Positions 50,870 to 60,237 of a DNA stretch of 64,000 nucleotides are shown here, in pieces. Position numbers and translations under genes: made by a program. Position 1 is the first letter of the stretch; every line of letters begins with the position of its first letter. The stretch spans positions 2,767,329-2,831,328 of the forward strand of contig CP070727.1 of the NCBI GenBank assembly GCA_020350885.1, read 5' to 3'. The DNA is from a bacterium (lineage in GTDB: Bacteria; Krumholzibacteriota; Krumholzibacteriia; Krumholzibacteriales; Krumholzibacteriaceae). Under the pieces are notes generated by a model, which made no database searches, was not told where the DNA came from, and saw only the letters and a program-made list of their open reading frames with translations.

Positions 50870-52894
50870 CTACCTGATGCCGAGATAATCCTCCGACCAG
50901 TCTCCGGGGAACTCGATCGTGTAGGCGAAGCGTATCTCTTCCTTTTCACCCGGCCCGAGCGGAATCTTCCAGGTGAGGATTCCATCTTCTCCCTCCTCGA
51001 CGGGTGGAGGGAGAATCTCTACGTCCTCGACCTTGACCTCCTTCATCATCGAAACCGGGATCCGGTCCACAATGGACACTTCGACGGGCTTGTCCTTGAA
51101 GCTTTCGACGGTAATCAGATACCCGTAACGGATCCGTGCCTTTTTTCTGCCCGCCTTCGTCAGGTACTCCTTGTGTTCGAGCTCATGATCAATCTTTACA
51201 TCCTGATCGATCCCGAGGTGGACGGTGAACTCTTCACCGGAAGCAACAGCGTCGAGCGGTTCCCTGCCCACGAAGTTTGATACACGGTTTTTGCTTCCCT
51301 TCGGCACCGTCTCGATGTAGACCTCGGCCATGCCCGGGAGGAGGGGAAAGTCGAGCTTGTTGTCGAAGACCCCTTCTACGAAGACGTGCTTTGATAGGCG
51401 CGGCACGCTGAAGCGACTAAACTTTCCGGGGAAGCGCTGCCTCACGACGAGTGAACGCCTCGGTTCGGCGCCGGTCTCGAGATCGACGGACTTCTCGATC
51501 TGAAGGTTGGCGGCAAACTCGGACGTCGTCACCTCGGCTTCGGCATGGGGAACAGGCGGCGGGGGAGCCGGTTTCATTGCCCTGGCCTCAACCACACCGC
51601 TCCGACCACCCCGAACGTGGTATTCATCGTCGGTCCTCGCGCGATCGTGCACTTCCGACATTGTCACCTCTACCTGCGGCATCTCCGCTTCGACGACGAT
51701 CTCCTCGCCCTTTCCGACGATCATCTCATCGAGGGCGAAATTTGCCACAGTCCCGCTCCCGGCACCGACACGGATCCCCTGACGCTCTTCCTGGCGGTAT
51801 CCCATCATCATCACCTTGACGGTATAGGTGCCGGCGGGAACCCCGACGATATTATAGGTACCGTCGCTCAGGGTCATAGACCCCATCTTGGTTCCCACCA
51901 GCACGACATTCGCATAGGGGATCGGGCCGCCCGTACTGCTGTCGATGACCTTACCCCAAATCCTACCGGCCTCGCTGCTCAGGTACCACGGTTCGAGCTT
52001 CGGTGGGGCGGCACCTATATGTGGCTTCGCAGTCGAGAGGAGTACGGAGACCTCTTTCCAGTCCTCGCCCGTCGACTGACCGATTGTGGCGTTGTAGGCG
52101 AGCTCCAGCTCCTGCTCCCGCTCAAGGTACCGGATGGTATACTGGGGCGCCCAGGAGGCGTTCGGAACCAGGTATGCAATATCGAAGGTGAGAGTGCCGG
52201 CCGCCGTCACCTCGCAGTCGATCACGACCGCCTTGCCGTATCGATCATCCGCCCGCATGGCTGCGAGCTCGGAACGGAACCAGTTCATCTTCTCGTACAT
52301 CTTTTTCGTCTTCGATTGGATCGATTCGATCTGTCCACGTGTCTCGACATCCTCCTGCTCGAAGAAATCGAGCAGTGCTTTCCACTGCTGTATGGAGAAG
52401 GTCTCCCGGGCTAGCTGATCCTGCGCCTTATCCAGCGAGAACTCGCTGATCGACGACCTGAGCTCCTCCCTCCTTTTGAGGGCGGATAGCTTTATATTGA
52501 GCTCCGAATACTCCTCGTACAATTTCATGTATTGATCCGTAAGCTCGGTGAAGCGCTCCGCGTCCACCTCGCGCTTCTCCCGTCTCTCGAGATCAATCCC
52601 AACGATACGCGCTGTAGCGCTCCCCGTACCTTCGACGAGTATCGAGGACTCGAAGAATCCTTTCGGGAGATCCTCGCATACAACACGAAAGCGCCCCCTG
52701 GCAAGTTCCACATCACCCCGCCGCGTTATCTGGGCCCTGTTGGTATAGATGGTGGCCGATACGATCTTCGTCTCGAACGTGATCTCTTCTTCGGTGGTCG
52801 CCAAAGAGAGCGCATCACCCATAACAGAAGCAGGCACGGCAAAAGCGCACACGATCATAACTGCGGTTGATACGAGCATTCTATGTAACGACAT
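50870..52894 (-). CDS. MuiA-family (DUF4139) protein with an inserted carboxypeptidase-regulatory-like domain
   Basis: A 674-residue exported protein. The signal is MLVSTAVMIVCAFAVPASVMG. Residues 35-130 match the DUF4140 N-terminus (IVSATIYTNRAQITRRGDVEL), a coiled coil follows (about 130-220), then DUF4139 (AYLVPNASWAPQYTIRYL, NATIGQSTGEDWKEVSVLLS and, at the end, DVEILPP and FPGDWSEDYLGIR). The family is annotated from the mucoidy inhibitor MuiA; its molecular role is unclear. Unusually, DUF4139 is split by about 110 residues of a CarboxypepD_reg-like beta domain (GKVIDSSTGGPIPYANVVLV, GTYNIVGVPAGTYTVKV), the kind found before TonB receptors. AAGGAGGG eight bases before the ATG at 52894 supports the start. 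Confidence 0.8.
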   Translation of the reverse strand: MSLHRMLVSTAVMIVCAFAVPASVMGDALSLATTEEEITFETKIVSATIYTNRAQITRRGDVELARGRFRVVCEDLPKGFFESSILVEGTGSATARIVGIDLERREKREVDAERFTELTDQYMKLYEEYSELNIKLSALKRREELRSSISEFSLDKAQDQLARETFSIQQWKALLDFFEQEDVETRGQIESIQSKTKKMYEKMNWFRSELAAMRADDRYGKAVVIDCEVTAAGTLTFDIAYLVPNASWAPQYTIRYLEREQELELAYNATIGQSTGEDWKEVSVLLSTAKPHIGAAPPKLEPWYLSSEAGRIWGKVIDSSTGGPIPYANVVLVGTKMGSMTLSDGTYNIVGVPAGTYTVKVMMMGYRQEERQGIRVGAGSGTVANFALDEMIVGKGEEIVVEAEMPQVEVTMSEVHDRARTDDEYHVRGGRSGVVEARAMKPAPPPPVPHAEAEVTTSEFAANLQIEKSVDLETGAEPRRSLVVRQRFPGKFSRFSVPRLSKHVFVEGVFDNKLDFPLLPGMAEVYIETVPKGSKNRVSNFVGREPLDAVASGEEFTVHLGIDQDVKIDHELEHKEYLTKAGRKKARIRYGYLITVESFKDKPVEVSIVDRIPVSMMKEVKVEDVEILPPPVEEGEDGILTWKIPLGPGEKEEIRFAYTIEFPGDWSEDYLGIR

Positions 52895-53251
52895 GGAATC
52901 CCTCCTTCCTCGTTCGTCAAAGGCCGTTTCATGCAGTCTCGTGCGAAGCTGAGTGTGTCGATCCCGGCGGTGAAACGGCGAATAATGACTGTTGCTCCAA
53001 AAAACGTTCACTGGTGTGGGGTCATTGTAGCGGATGCAAGAAGCGGCTTCCATATTAAGATGCATATTTCAATGGAAATACGCAAGGGACGGCCGGTGAG
53101 CCCGGCACCATCCGGAGAGGATCCCCGGGTGCCGTCTGTGGTGATTCCAAAACCACCCGGAGAGAAAACCTGGATATCATCCGTAGTGTGGAAGAAGATA
53201 CGATACCACGGTATTGTCCATACCGTAGGAGAAAAAAGCGATCCCCGGATT
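52895..53251. other. Intergenic region with two hairpins
   Basis: About 357 bases between the APC permease stop and the MuiA-like start, both on the minus strand. ACGGTAT/ATACCGT (53208-53226, five-base loop) lies 26 bases after the permease stop. CCGGGTG/CACCCGG (53125-53131 and 53154-53160) lies further on. Neither has a U-run. No clear promoter for the MuiA-like gene was seen. Confidence 0.4.
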
Positions 53252-54631
53252 TCAATCCCTTGCGGTGTGTACCACCTTCACCCAGAGATAGTAACACGGG
53301 ATTCCTGCTGCGATCGTCACGATGGCTGCGGTCGATTCGGCGGGACGGTTGATATAGGCGATCACCATGAGGAAGAGCGTGGCGGCCAGAAAAAAGAACG
53401 GGACAACAGGAAAACCCCGCACCCTGACAGCGCTCTCGTCACCGATACCGCGACGTCGTGCGACGAAGAGCCCCGCAACTGCGAGCCACGGAAAGATCCC
53501 GAGTGCGAACCCGAGATAGACGAGGAGCTGCTCGAAAGAGCCGATGAGCACCATCACGACTGCAATCGCCCCCTGAATGAGAATCGACCTTCCGGGAACC
53601 CCGAACCGCGGATGCACACGTGCGGCGAACGGAAAGAAGAGGCGGTCCCGTGCCATGGCGTAATATACGCGCGGGCCGATCAGGATGAAGGCACTCAGAC
53701 TCGAGAGGAGCGCCACTGAGATCATTATACTGAGCCCATTCCCCATCCAGGTGCCGAAGATGCTCACCGAAGCTCTCTCCATAACGGGTATGACCCCTCT
53801 GAGCTCCGAGTATGGAAGGGCCGTAAAGATGAATAGATTCACCGCTATGTAGAGTACGATGACGATGGATGTGCCTGTAAGAAGCGAGAGGGGCAGCGTG
53901 CGGCTCGGGCGCTTGAGCTCACCGGCCAGGTATGCGCTTGCGTTCCAGCCGCTGTAGGCGAACATCACGAGCATCATGGCGGTACCGATCGCTATCCACT
54001 CGTATGAGCCGTCACGATCGAAGGTGATATTCGACCAGCCGCCGCTGCTCATCGCGAGGCCCGATGCCGCCAGGCCGAGCACGATAACGACCTTCATGAC
54101 GGTGAGCACATTCTGCACCCGGGAACCGATACGAACTCCGGTGTAATGGAGTCCGGTGAAGAGTGCGATGATCCCTATCGCAATGGCTTTTTTGAGAATG
54201 GCAAGTCCGGAGGGATCGAGTGCGAGGAGATCGACGTCGAGCCCTGCATACAGGTACTCCGAGAACCCTATGGCCGATGCCGCGATCGGTGCCGAGAAGC
54301 CCACAAAGAAGCTCGTCCAGCCCGTAAGGAATCCCAGCACTGGATGATAAAGTGTCCTCAGGTAGAAGTACTCCGCACCCTCCTCCGGCATCCTCGTCGC
54401 AAGCTCCGCATAGCAGAGGGCACCGGCGATCGCGATAGCTCCTCCGAAAACCCAGCAGAGGAGCACCCACCCGGGTCCCGGAAGATTAGCAGCCATGATA
54501 CCGGAGGTCGTGAAGATACCCGCACCGATGATATTCGCCACGACAATACTCGTGGCCGTAAACAGGCCGACCTCACGCCTGACCTGGGAGTACGGTTTGC
54601 GGCTCTGATTCTCTCGATCCACCCGGCACAT
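53252..54631 (-). CDS. APC-superfamily amino-acid permease
   Basis: A 459-residue inner-membrane protein with about twelve helices. The signature of helix 1 (SIVVANIIGAGIFTTSGIMA) forms the substrate site in LAT/APC transporters. It is followed by GALCYAELATRMPEEGAEYFYL and MLVMFAYSGWNASAYLAGELK, both typical of LAT-like amino-acid exchangers or importers. The substrate cannot be told. The ATG at 54631 has only a close AAGG, so a slightly later GTG start is possible. Its place among peptidase genes suits uptake of released amino acids. The exported methyltransferase is transcribed divergently from the other side of the gap. Confidence 0.85.
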   Translation of the reverse strand: MCRVDRENQSRKPYSQVRREVGLFTATSIVVANIIGAGIFTTSGIMAANLPGPGWVLLCWVFGGAIAIAGALCYAELATRMPEEGAEYFYLRTLYHPVLGFLTGWTSFFVGFSAPIAASAIGFSEYLYAGLDVDLLALDPSGLAILKKAIAIGIIALFTGLHYTGVRIGSRVQNVLTVMKVVIVLGLAASGLAMSSGGWSNITFDRDGSYEWIAIGTAMMLVMFAYSGWNASAYLAGELKRPSRTLPLSLLTGTSIVIVLYIAVNLFIFTALPYSELRGVIPVMERASVSIFGTWMGNGLSIMISVALLSSLSAFILIGPRVYYAMARDRLFFPFAARVHPRFGVPGRSILIQGAIAVVMVLIGSFEQLLVYLGFALGIFPWLAVAGLFVARRRGIGDESAVRVRGFPVVPFFFLAATLFLMVIAYINRPAESTAAIVTIAAGIPCYYLWVKVVHTARD

Positions 54632-54687
54632 CCTTATTACTTAAATGCGGAGCGGTCCCTTCTCTGCACCCACACACACCCCACGTC

Positions 54688-54716
54688 TTGTAACGTATAC
54701 ACCTGTGGATTACTAT
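54688..54716 (+). promoter_or_regulatory. Candidate promoter for the exported methyltransferase gene
   Basis: TTGTAA (54688-54693) and TACTAT (54711-54716) are 17 bases apart, four of six matches each, about 75 bases before the ATG. Confidence 0.35.
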
Positions 54717-54791
54717 TCATAACAAATTTCACTGGAACACGCACGTCTTTCCATGCGTAATATCGACAAATTAAAAATGAAGGAGGATCTC

Positions 54792-55778
54792 ATGCCGCAT
54801 CGAATAAAACCTTTTGTCGTATTTCTGATTATCACGATCTTCACGGCAGGCATTCTGAGCCTGGCACCGATTGCGACGGCCGTTGCCCAGGAAGAAGAGC
54901 AGGAGCGGCCTCTATCGGACTTCGAAGCGCTCAAGAGCAGCTTCGAGGAGGCATACAAAGCGGGCGATTACACCAAGGCAATCGCTATCGGCAAGGAGAT
55001 GAACGGGATCATCGAACCGAGGCACTGGGAGACACTCTACAATATCGGCTGCGCTTACGCCAAGGCGGGAGAGAAGGGCAAGGCATACGAGTACCTGCAG
55101 AAGGCGATCGATGCAAACTACATGTATGCACATGGCCTCATGACGGACGAGGATCTGGAGAGCCTGCGAGGAGAGAACCGCTTCAAGCAGCTCGTGCGCG
55201 CCGCATGGAAGAACGGTTATGTCTGGATACTCGAACGGGACGAACGTGCGGAGTATCAGCAGCTCCCCAGGGTTATGGAGACGCTCAGGCTCAAGAAGGG
55301 TGAGCGCGTCGCCGACATCGGCTGCGGTACCGGATACTTCACGATCCCCGTCGCCAAGACGGTGGGACCGGAGGGCAGGGTCCTGGCGATCGACGCCTCC
55401 CAGGATATGCTCGACTATCTCGAGCGGCGTCTTACGGCCGAGCAGCTCGAGAATGTGGAGCTCAAGAAGGTGGGACGGGACGACCCGGAGCTTCCGGCCG
55501 GCGGAATCGAATTGATCCTCATGGTCGATACATTCCACTACATCAAGGAGCGGACCGAGTACGGCAGGAAACTGCGTGCGGGGCTTGCGCCGGGCGGCAG
55601 GCTCGCCGTGATCGACTTCCGTCCGAAACCGTGGGAGGAACGCCCCTGGGGACCACCGCCGGAGCAGAAGATGTCGAAGGAGGAGCTCACCGTCGATCTC
55701 GAGAAAGCCGGCTTCAAACTCATCGAGGATCACGACTTCCTGACTGAGCAGTTCTTCATCGTCTACGAGGCCGAATAA
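54792..55778 (+). CDS. Apparently exported SAM-dependent methyltransferase with TPR-like N-terminus
   Basis: A 328-residue protein. AAGGAGG seven bases before the ATG at 54792 is a strong start signal. The protein then begins MPHRIKPFVVFLIITIFTAG and has a likely cleavage at ATAVAQ, a signal peptide or anchor. Residues 45-120 are TPR-like (YKAGDYTKAIAIGKEMNG, HWETLYNIGCAYAKAG). Residues 150-328 are a class I methyltransferase: RVADIGCGTGYFTIPVA is the SAM loop, then VLAIDASQDML and LILMVDTFHYIK. The best-known relatives are cytoplasmic, since SAM is not expected in the periplasm; an N-terminal anchor with the domain facing inward is an alternative. The substrate is unknown. Confidence 0.75.
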   Translation: MPHRIKPFVVFLIITIFTAGILSLAPIATAVAQEEEQERPLSDFEALKSSFEEAYKAGDYTKAIAIGKEMNGIIEPRHWETLYNIGCAYAKAGEKGKAYEYLQKAIDANYMYAHGLMTDEDLESLRGENRFKQLVRAAWKNGYVWILERDERAEYQQLPRVMETLRLKKGERVADIGCGTGYFTIPVAKTVGPEGRVLAIDASQDMLDYLERRLTAEQLENVELKKVGRDDPELPAGGIELILMVDTFHYIKERTEYGRKLRAGLAPGGRLAVIDFRPKPWEERPWGPPPEQKMSKEELTVDLEKAGFKLIEDHDFLTEQFFIVYEAE

Positions 55779-55859
55779 CTAAGTGTACCGGCCTGCAGCG
55801 ACTATCTACGATCCGATGCGATTACTGTTCTTGCCCGGAGAAGCTACATTCCTCATCAA

Positions 55860-55888
55860 TTGAAATACCAGGCATGGTGGGGTATACT
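55860..55888 (+). promoter_or_regulatory. Strong candidate promoter for the YihY/BrkB gene
   Basis: TTGAAA (55860-55865) and TATACT (55883-55888) are 17 bases apart, one mismatch each from consensus. The leader would be about 33 bases. Confidence 0.6.
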
Positions 55889-55927
55889 ACCGCCTCGAAG
55901 ATCACACTGAAATGAGGAAGTGAGCTT

Positions 55928-56764
55928 ATGCTTCGCCTGCTGAAGGACACATACCGGGGATTCATAGAAGATGAGGGCATAATGATGAGCGCCGCCGTCG
56001 CTTTCTATGCGGCACTCTCAATGGCCCCTCTTCTGCTCGTACTCATCTGGGTTGCGGGGCTCATCGGTGAACCGGCACAACAGCGGTTGATCGATCAGGT
56101 GCAGCTCCTGGTCGGACTCAGGGCCATGAATGTCGTCGAGGTGATCGTCGAAAACGCCGTCGAACGGCAGTATACAGGGTCGATCTCCACCGTTCTCGGA
56201 CTTGTCCTGCTCCTCTTCGCCTCCACGGCCGTCTTTTCTCACCTTCACAGATCAATGAACAGGATCTGGAACGTTACAATGAAACCGGGCCGCGGCCTGC
56301 TGAACTGGGTGCTCGGGCGCCTGCTCTCGTTGGCGATGGTGGGATTCGTGGGGCTTCTACTCTTCATCTCCTTCATTGCCAGTACGGCGGCGACGATCAT
56401 GCTCAGTGCAAACAGTGCCTGGTGGCGGCTGTTCGAGCATGCGATATCATTTTTCATCTTCATGCTTCTTTTCGGTGCCCTCTTCAAGATACTTCCCGCA
56501 GTCAGGATTCCCTGGAGGCATACATTCATAGGCTCGGCCATCACCGCCTTTCTATTCGAGATCGGCACCTACGGGTTCAGCACCTACCTGCGGCTCTCGA
56601 CGATAGGATCGGTATACGGTGCGGCCGGCTCGCTTCTGATCCTGCTGCTCTGGATCTACTATTCCTCGGTGATCGTTTTCTTCGGTATGGAGAGTATCTG
56701 GGCATACACGCGTATGCGCGGATCCCCGCCCGAGCTCCGCGCATACGCGCAATTGAAGGATTAA
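55928..56764 (+). CDS. YihY/BrkB family inner-membrane protein
   Basis: A 278-residue membrane protein, the usual length of the family, with about six hydrophobic helices. The family words are visible: DEGIMMSAAVAFYAALSMAP at the first helix, AVFSHLHRSMNRIWNV, LFKILPAVRIPWRHTFIGS and YGAAGSLLILLLWIYYSS. BrkB was once called a ribonuclease or serum-resistance factor, but its biochemical role is not settled; it is generally treated as a transporter-like membrane protein. AGGAAG seven bases before the ATG and a good promoter support a single-gene unit. The next gene is convergent. Confidence 0.88.
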   Translation: MLRLLKDTYRGFIEDEGIMMSAAVAFYAALSMAPLLLVLIWVAGLIGEPAQQRLIDQVQLLVGLRAMNVVEVIVENAVERQYTGSISTVLGLVLLLFASTAVFSHLHRSMNRIWNVTMKPGRGLLNWVLGRLLSLAMVGFVGLLLFISFIASTAATIMLSANSAWWRLFEHAISFFIFMLLFGALFKILPAVRIPWRHTFIGSAITAFLFEIGTYGFSTYLRLSTIGSVYGAAGSLLILLLWIYYSSVIVFFGMESIWAYTRMRGSPPELRAYAQLKD

Positions 56765-56830
56765 CCGGGATCAACCGTGAGATAGGCTTCGCCGTGGAAC
56801 AAGTCGTTGCGACAGCGTGCCATTCCCCGG

Positions 56831-57937
56831 CTACTTACGGTCCTCGAAGAGCTTGAGATACTCCCCGTACCCCTCCTTCTCCAGCTCTTCCTTTGGAATG
56901 AACCTGAGGGCCGCCGAATTGATACAGTACCTGAGCCCCGTCGGTGCCGGGCCGTCGGGAAAGACATGCCCGAGGTGGGAATCGGCGTTCTTGCTCCTGA
57001 CCTCGGTGCGTCGCATGAAGAGACTGCGATCCTCCCGCTCCACGATATTGTCCGGCTCGATCGGCTTCGTAAAGCTTGGCCAGCCGGTGCCGGAATCGAA
57101 CTTGTCGTGGGAGCTGAAGAGGGATTCCCCGGAGACGATATCGACGTAGATCCCCTCTCTCTTGTCGTTCCAGTACTCGTTTTGAAAGGCCGGTTCTGTG
57201 CAGTTCTCCTGCGTCACCTCGAACTGCATGGGTGTGAGCTTATTACGAAGCGCCGATTCATCAGGCTTCGTGTACGGCACCGTGCAGTAGGTACGCCCGC
57301 ACCGTGCGCTATCACCCCATGCTTCCTCGAGAAAACTATCCCGGCCGGAACCGAAACGGTACTGCTTGTAGCGGGAGGAGTAGTTCTTGTAGTAATCCTG
57401 ATGGTACTCCTCGGCTTCATAGAAAGTATCGAACTTACGTATATCCGTTACGACGGGTTTCTCGAACCTGCCCGATGCCGCCAGCTCCGCCTTCGAACGC
57501 TCGGCGGCTTCATGCTGTTTCTCGTCGTGGTAGAAAACGGCCGTGCCGTACTGGGAACCCCGGTCCGCGAATTGCCCACCGGGGTCGGTAGGATTGATAT
57601 GCCGCCAGAAGTGATCGAGGAGCTTCTCATAGGTCACCCGTGTCGGATCGAAGAAGACCTGTACCGCTTCGACATGGCCCGTCGAACCGGAGCAGACCTC
57701 CTCGTACGTGGGATTCCGCGTATGCCCGCCGGTGTAACCCGAAACTGCTTTCTCGACTCCGGGCACCTTCTCGAAGTCGGCCTCCAGGCACCAGAAACAG
57801 CCACCGGCGAATGTGGCGACTTCCAAGCCGTCGACAGTGTTCATCGTAGTACTCTCCATCTCTTGCCGAGTCGCAGCCGATAGGTGCAATCCCCAAAAGA
57901 ATAGGGAAATCACAAGATACAGCACCGGTCTTTTCAT
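56831..57937 (-). CDS. msrAB: Bifunctional peptide methionine sulfoxide reductase MsrA-MsrB, exported
   Basis: A 368-residue two-domain enzyme that repairs both S- and R-methionine sulfoxide. MsrA occupies about residues 35-200, with catalytic cysteine in [13 protein letters not shown] and [18 protein letters not shown]; its C-terminal part holds SARCGRTYC cysteines. MsrB follows, with STGWPSF-like [25 protein letters not shown] and the catalytic cysteine in [14 protein letters not shown]. From the ATG at 57937 the protein begins [16 protein letters not shown], a signal sequence, so it protects envelope proteins. A second in-frame ATG at 58000 lies in a duplicated copy of the start region (57932-57949 and 57995-58012, 63 bases apart). 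The later start gives the proper signal peptide. Confidence 0.9.
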   Translation of the reverse strand: MKRPVLYLVISLFFWGLHLSAATRQEMESTTMNTVDGLEVATFAGGCFWCLEADFEKVPGVEKAVSGYTGGHTRNPTYEEVCSGSTGHVEAVQVFFDPTRVTYEKLLDHFWRHINPTDPGGQFADRGSQYGTAVFYHDEKQHEAAERSKAELAASGRFEKPVVTDIRKFDTFYEAEEYHQDYYKNYSSRYKQYRFGSGRDSFLEEAWGDSARCGRTYCTVPYTKPDESALRNKLTPMQFEVTQENCTEPAFQNEYWNDKREGIYVDIVSGESLFSSHDKFDSGTGWPSFTKPIEPDNIVEREDRSLFMRRTEVRSKNADSHLGHVFPDGPAPTGLRYCINSAALRFIPKEELEKEGYGEYLKLFEDRK

Positions 57938-58095
57938 GATCCACCTACACAATCTTATAAAACGGCGTTGAGGTCCGGTACAAAATGTTGCTATTTTCAT
58001 GATCCACCCACATATCAATACTTGCGCTGCTGACATCTGTTGAGACCAGTGTCTTTCTAATTAATAATAATTCTTATTTTCAATGAATTGTCAAG

Positions 58096-59202
58096 TCAGA
58101 AAAGCAGATTCTCAATTAAGCGATCGTACTGTGGTGCCATCGATGTCCAATCGTAACCTGAAACAAAATCCTGTGTTTCGTACCCCCTCGTCTCCTCGAT
58201 ATGCACGAGACGGTTCCTGAGCATGCCGAGTAAACCTTCGTCGTCCCCATACAGAAATGCATCGTGATGTTCGGCCGGGATGTGCTCCGGGTAGGCGAGT
58301 CGTTTGGGGAGCAACGGATAGCAGTTACAGTAGATCGCCTGCACGACACTCGCCCCGAAGAAGTCGTGAATCGAGGTGACGGGACGGATATCCGCACGCC
58401 AGAGCCATGCTGCGTACTCATCGAAGTCCTCGGCATACCCGAACCTTACGATTCGGCTCCCGAGCCGCCGGGCGGCCTCGGTGAAGATCGCCGGTGCTTC
58501 GTGAAACCGTTCCCCCAGAACGGCGACCTCGAACGTGCAATCCATGTCCTGGAGGCGAAAGAGCGCACGGAAGAACCCTTCCGGATTCTTGTCGTACTCC
58601 CACCGGTGATTCCAGACGACAAGGGGTGCGCCGCTCCGGGGCCGTCCGCTGCGGTGAAGATCGAAACGTTTCAGATCGAGTCCGAGAGGCAGAACACGGC
58701 TCCTGTCCCTGATACGGGCCACGTTCTCCACCTCACCGTGGTCGGGAAAGGCCCCAAGAAACGGCTCCAGTGCCGCCAGAAAGGAGTCGAGATGGTAGCG
58801 GGAATTGAAGAACACGGCGTCCGCAGCGAGTGCGGACGCATAATTGATAAACCCGTAGTGAGCATCCCGGTCCCGAACCGGATCCGTATCTTGCTCGGAC
58901 CAGGGATAGGTGAGCTGGTTCTCATGAAAGTAGACCGCGGTCCTGACATGCGCCGTACGCCCCCTCGTCATTGCCAGGAATGTAGTGAGATCGAGCATGT
59001 CACTGGCGATGATACAATCGGGTGCATCATCCCCGGCGAGGAATCGGCGGGCGAGTGTAACGGCACCTCCGTGCATCCGCCACTTCCAGTGCCTCCCTTC
59101 GAGCCCGAGCACCGTGACTTCATGGGCGCTGCGCGCGGCATACTCGTTCGCCCACGATGCATGGGAACCGGTCAGGTACGGCTCGAGGATAAGTATCTTC
59201 AT
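58096..59202 (-). CDS. QTMAN-like glycosyltransferase (DUF3524)
   Basis: A 368-residue GT-B enzyme of the DUF3524 family. The N-terminal domain has the family hallmarks MKILILEPYLTGSHASWANE and AVYFHENQLTYPWSEQD, then INYASALAADAVFFNSRYH. The C-terminal nucleotide-sugar domain has WNHRWEYDKNPEGFFRAL and ASVVQAIYCNCYPLLPKRLAYPE. The animal homologue (GTDC1/QTMAN) adds mannose to queuosine in the anticodon of tRNA-Asp. The bacterial role is, to my knowledge, not established; a cytoplasmic tRNA- or other sugar-transfer role is possible. The ATG at 59202 begins the family domain, with a weak ribosome site. It is transcribed divergently from cheR. Confidence 0.8.
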   Translation of the reverse strand: MKILILEPYLTGSHASWANEYAARSAHEVTVLGLEGRHWKWRMHGGAVTLARRFLAGDDAPDCIIASDMLDLTTFLAMTRGRTAHVRTAVYFHENQLTYPWSEQDTDPVRDRDAHYGFINYASALAADAVFFNSRYHLDSFLAALEPFLGAFPDHGEVENVARIRDRSRVLPLGLDLKRFDLHRSGRPRSGAPLVVWNHRWEYDKNPEGFFRALFRLQDMDCTFEVAVLGERFHEAPAIFTEAARRLGSRIVRFGYAEDFDEYAAWLWRADIRPVTSIHDFFGASVVQAIYCNCYPLLPKRLAYPEHIPAEHHDAFLYGDDEGLLGMLRNRLVHIEETRGYETQDFVSGYDWTSMAPQYDRLIENLLF

Positions 59203-59344
59203 GGCTCGAACAAGGGTATGAACCCGGAGGGCATTATTCCAGACAAAATATTTTCCCGGTATACCGCTGCACACCGAATCCGTTACTATGATACAAACGG
59301 AAGTGTCGGACCGTCGAGCACGGAGCCGGTTTCGGAGAGTATGC

Positions 59345-60163
59345 ATGACGGACAGAGAATGCACGAAATTCCTCCAGTGGTGTCTGCCGCAACTCCGCAT
59401 GCGCTGGGGAGGGTTTCGAAAGGTACGCAGGCAGGTCTGTAAACGGATCGGGCGTCGAATCGGAGAGCTGGAGCTCACCGGGGCAGCCGCCTACCGCGCC
59501 TACCTCGAGGATCATCCCGGTGAATGGCGGCGTCTCGATTCCCTATGCCGGGTGACGATTTCCCGCTTCTACCGTGACCGCGCGGTCTTCGACGCCCTGC
59601 GGACGACGGTATTACCGGAGATCGCACGGACCGCACTCGAGCGGGGCGAGCGCGAGGTGCTATTCTGGAGCGCCGGGTGCGCTTCCGGTGAGGAAGCATA
59701 TACATTGAACATCATCTGGAAATGCGATACCGAAACAGGTGCCCTCAATGCACCGCAGCTCCGGATCCTGGCAACTGATTCAGATCCGCATCTCCTCGAA
59801 CGGACGGAGCGGGGGTGCTATACGGAAGGTTCGCTCAGAGAGCTGCCGGATGATCTCAAGAGGAGAGCATTCACCAAAACGGATGAAGGATACGTGATCA
59901 GGGATGAATACAGGAAAGGGATGGAATATATCGAACAGGATATACGCCGAAATCTTCCTGCCGGTCCCTTCCATCTCGTCATGTGCCGGAATCTCGTGTG
60001 GACCTATTTCGAGGAATCACTGCAACGTGAATTGCTCTACAGGATCACAGAACGGCTCACCCCTGTCGGCTTCCTCGTGACCGGTTCACATGAGACACTG
60101 CCCGAAAAAGAATCGATTACATTGCGGACTCGCATACCGCCATGTATTTACGAGCTTCGATGA
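59345..60163 (+). CDS. CheR-type protein-glutamate methyltransferase (orphan)
   Basis: A 272-residue protein with a helical N-terminal domain (about 1-75, FLQWCLPQLRMRWGGF, RRIGELELTGAAAYRAYL) and a SAM domain: VLFWSAGCASGEEAYTL (motif I), ILATDSDPHLLERTERGCY, and FHLVMCRNLVWTYFEES. These follow CheR, which methylates glutamates on chemoreceptors. No chemoreceptor, CheB or CheA gene is in the window, and the N-terminal basic helix used for receptor binding is modest, so the target is unknown. GGAG seven bases before the ATG at 59345 decides the start over an ATG 19 codons upstream. The DHOD-like gene is convergent. Confidence 0.85.
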   Translation: MTDRECTKFLQWCLPQLRMRWGGFRKVRRQVCKRIGRRIGELELTGAAAYRAYLEDHPGEWRRLDSLCRVTISRFYRDRAVFDALRTTVLPEIARTALERGEREVLFWSAGCASGEEAYTLNIIWKCDTETGALNAPQLRILATDSDPHLLERTERGCYTEGSLRELPDDLKRRAFTKTDEGYVIRDEYRKGMEYIEQDIRRNLPAGPFHLVMCRNLVWTYFEESLQRELLYRITERLTPVGFLVTGSHETLPEKESITLRTRIPPCIYELR

Positions 60164-60237
60164 ACAGTGTAAAATCCAATCGGACCCCCCGGTGCAATCT
60201 CTTACTCGATATACCATGGTGGAATCCGGGTTGACCA

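Noticed and set aside
58264..59442. 392-codon plus-strand frame
   Set aside because: Antisense of the QTMAN-like gene and overlapping cheR; composition is unlike a protein.
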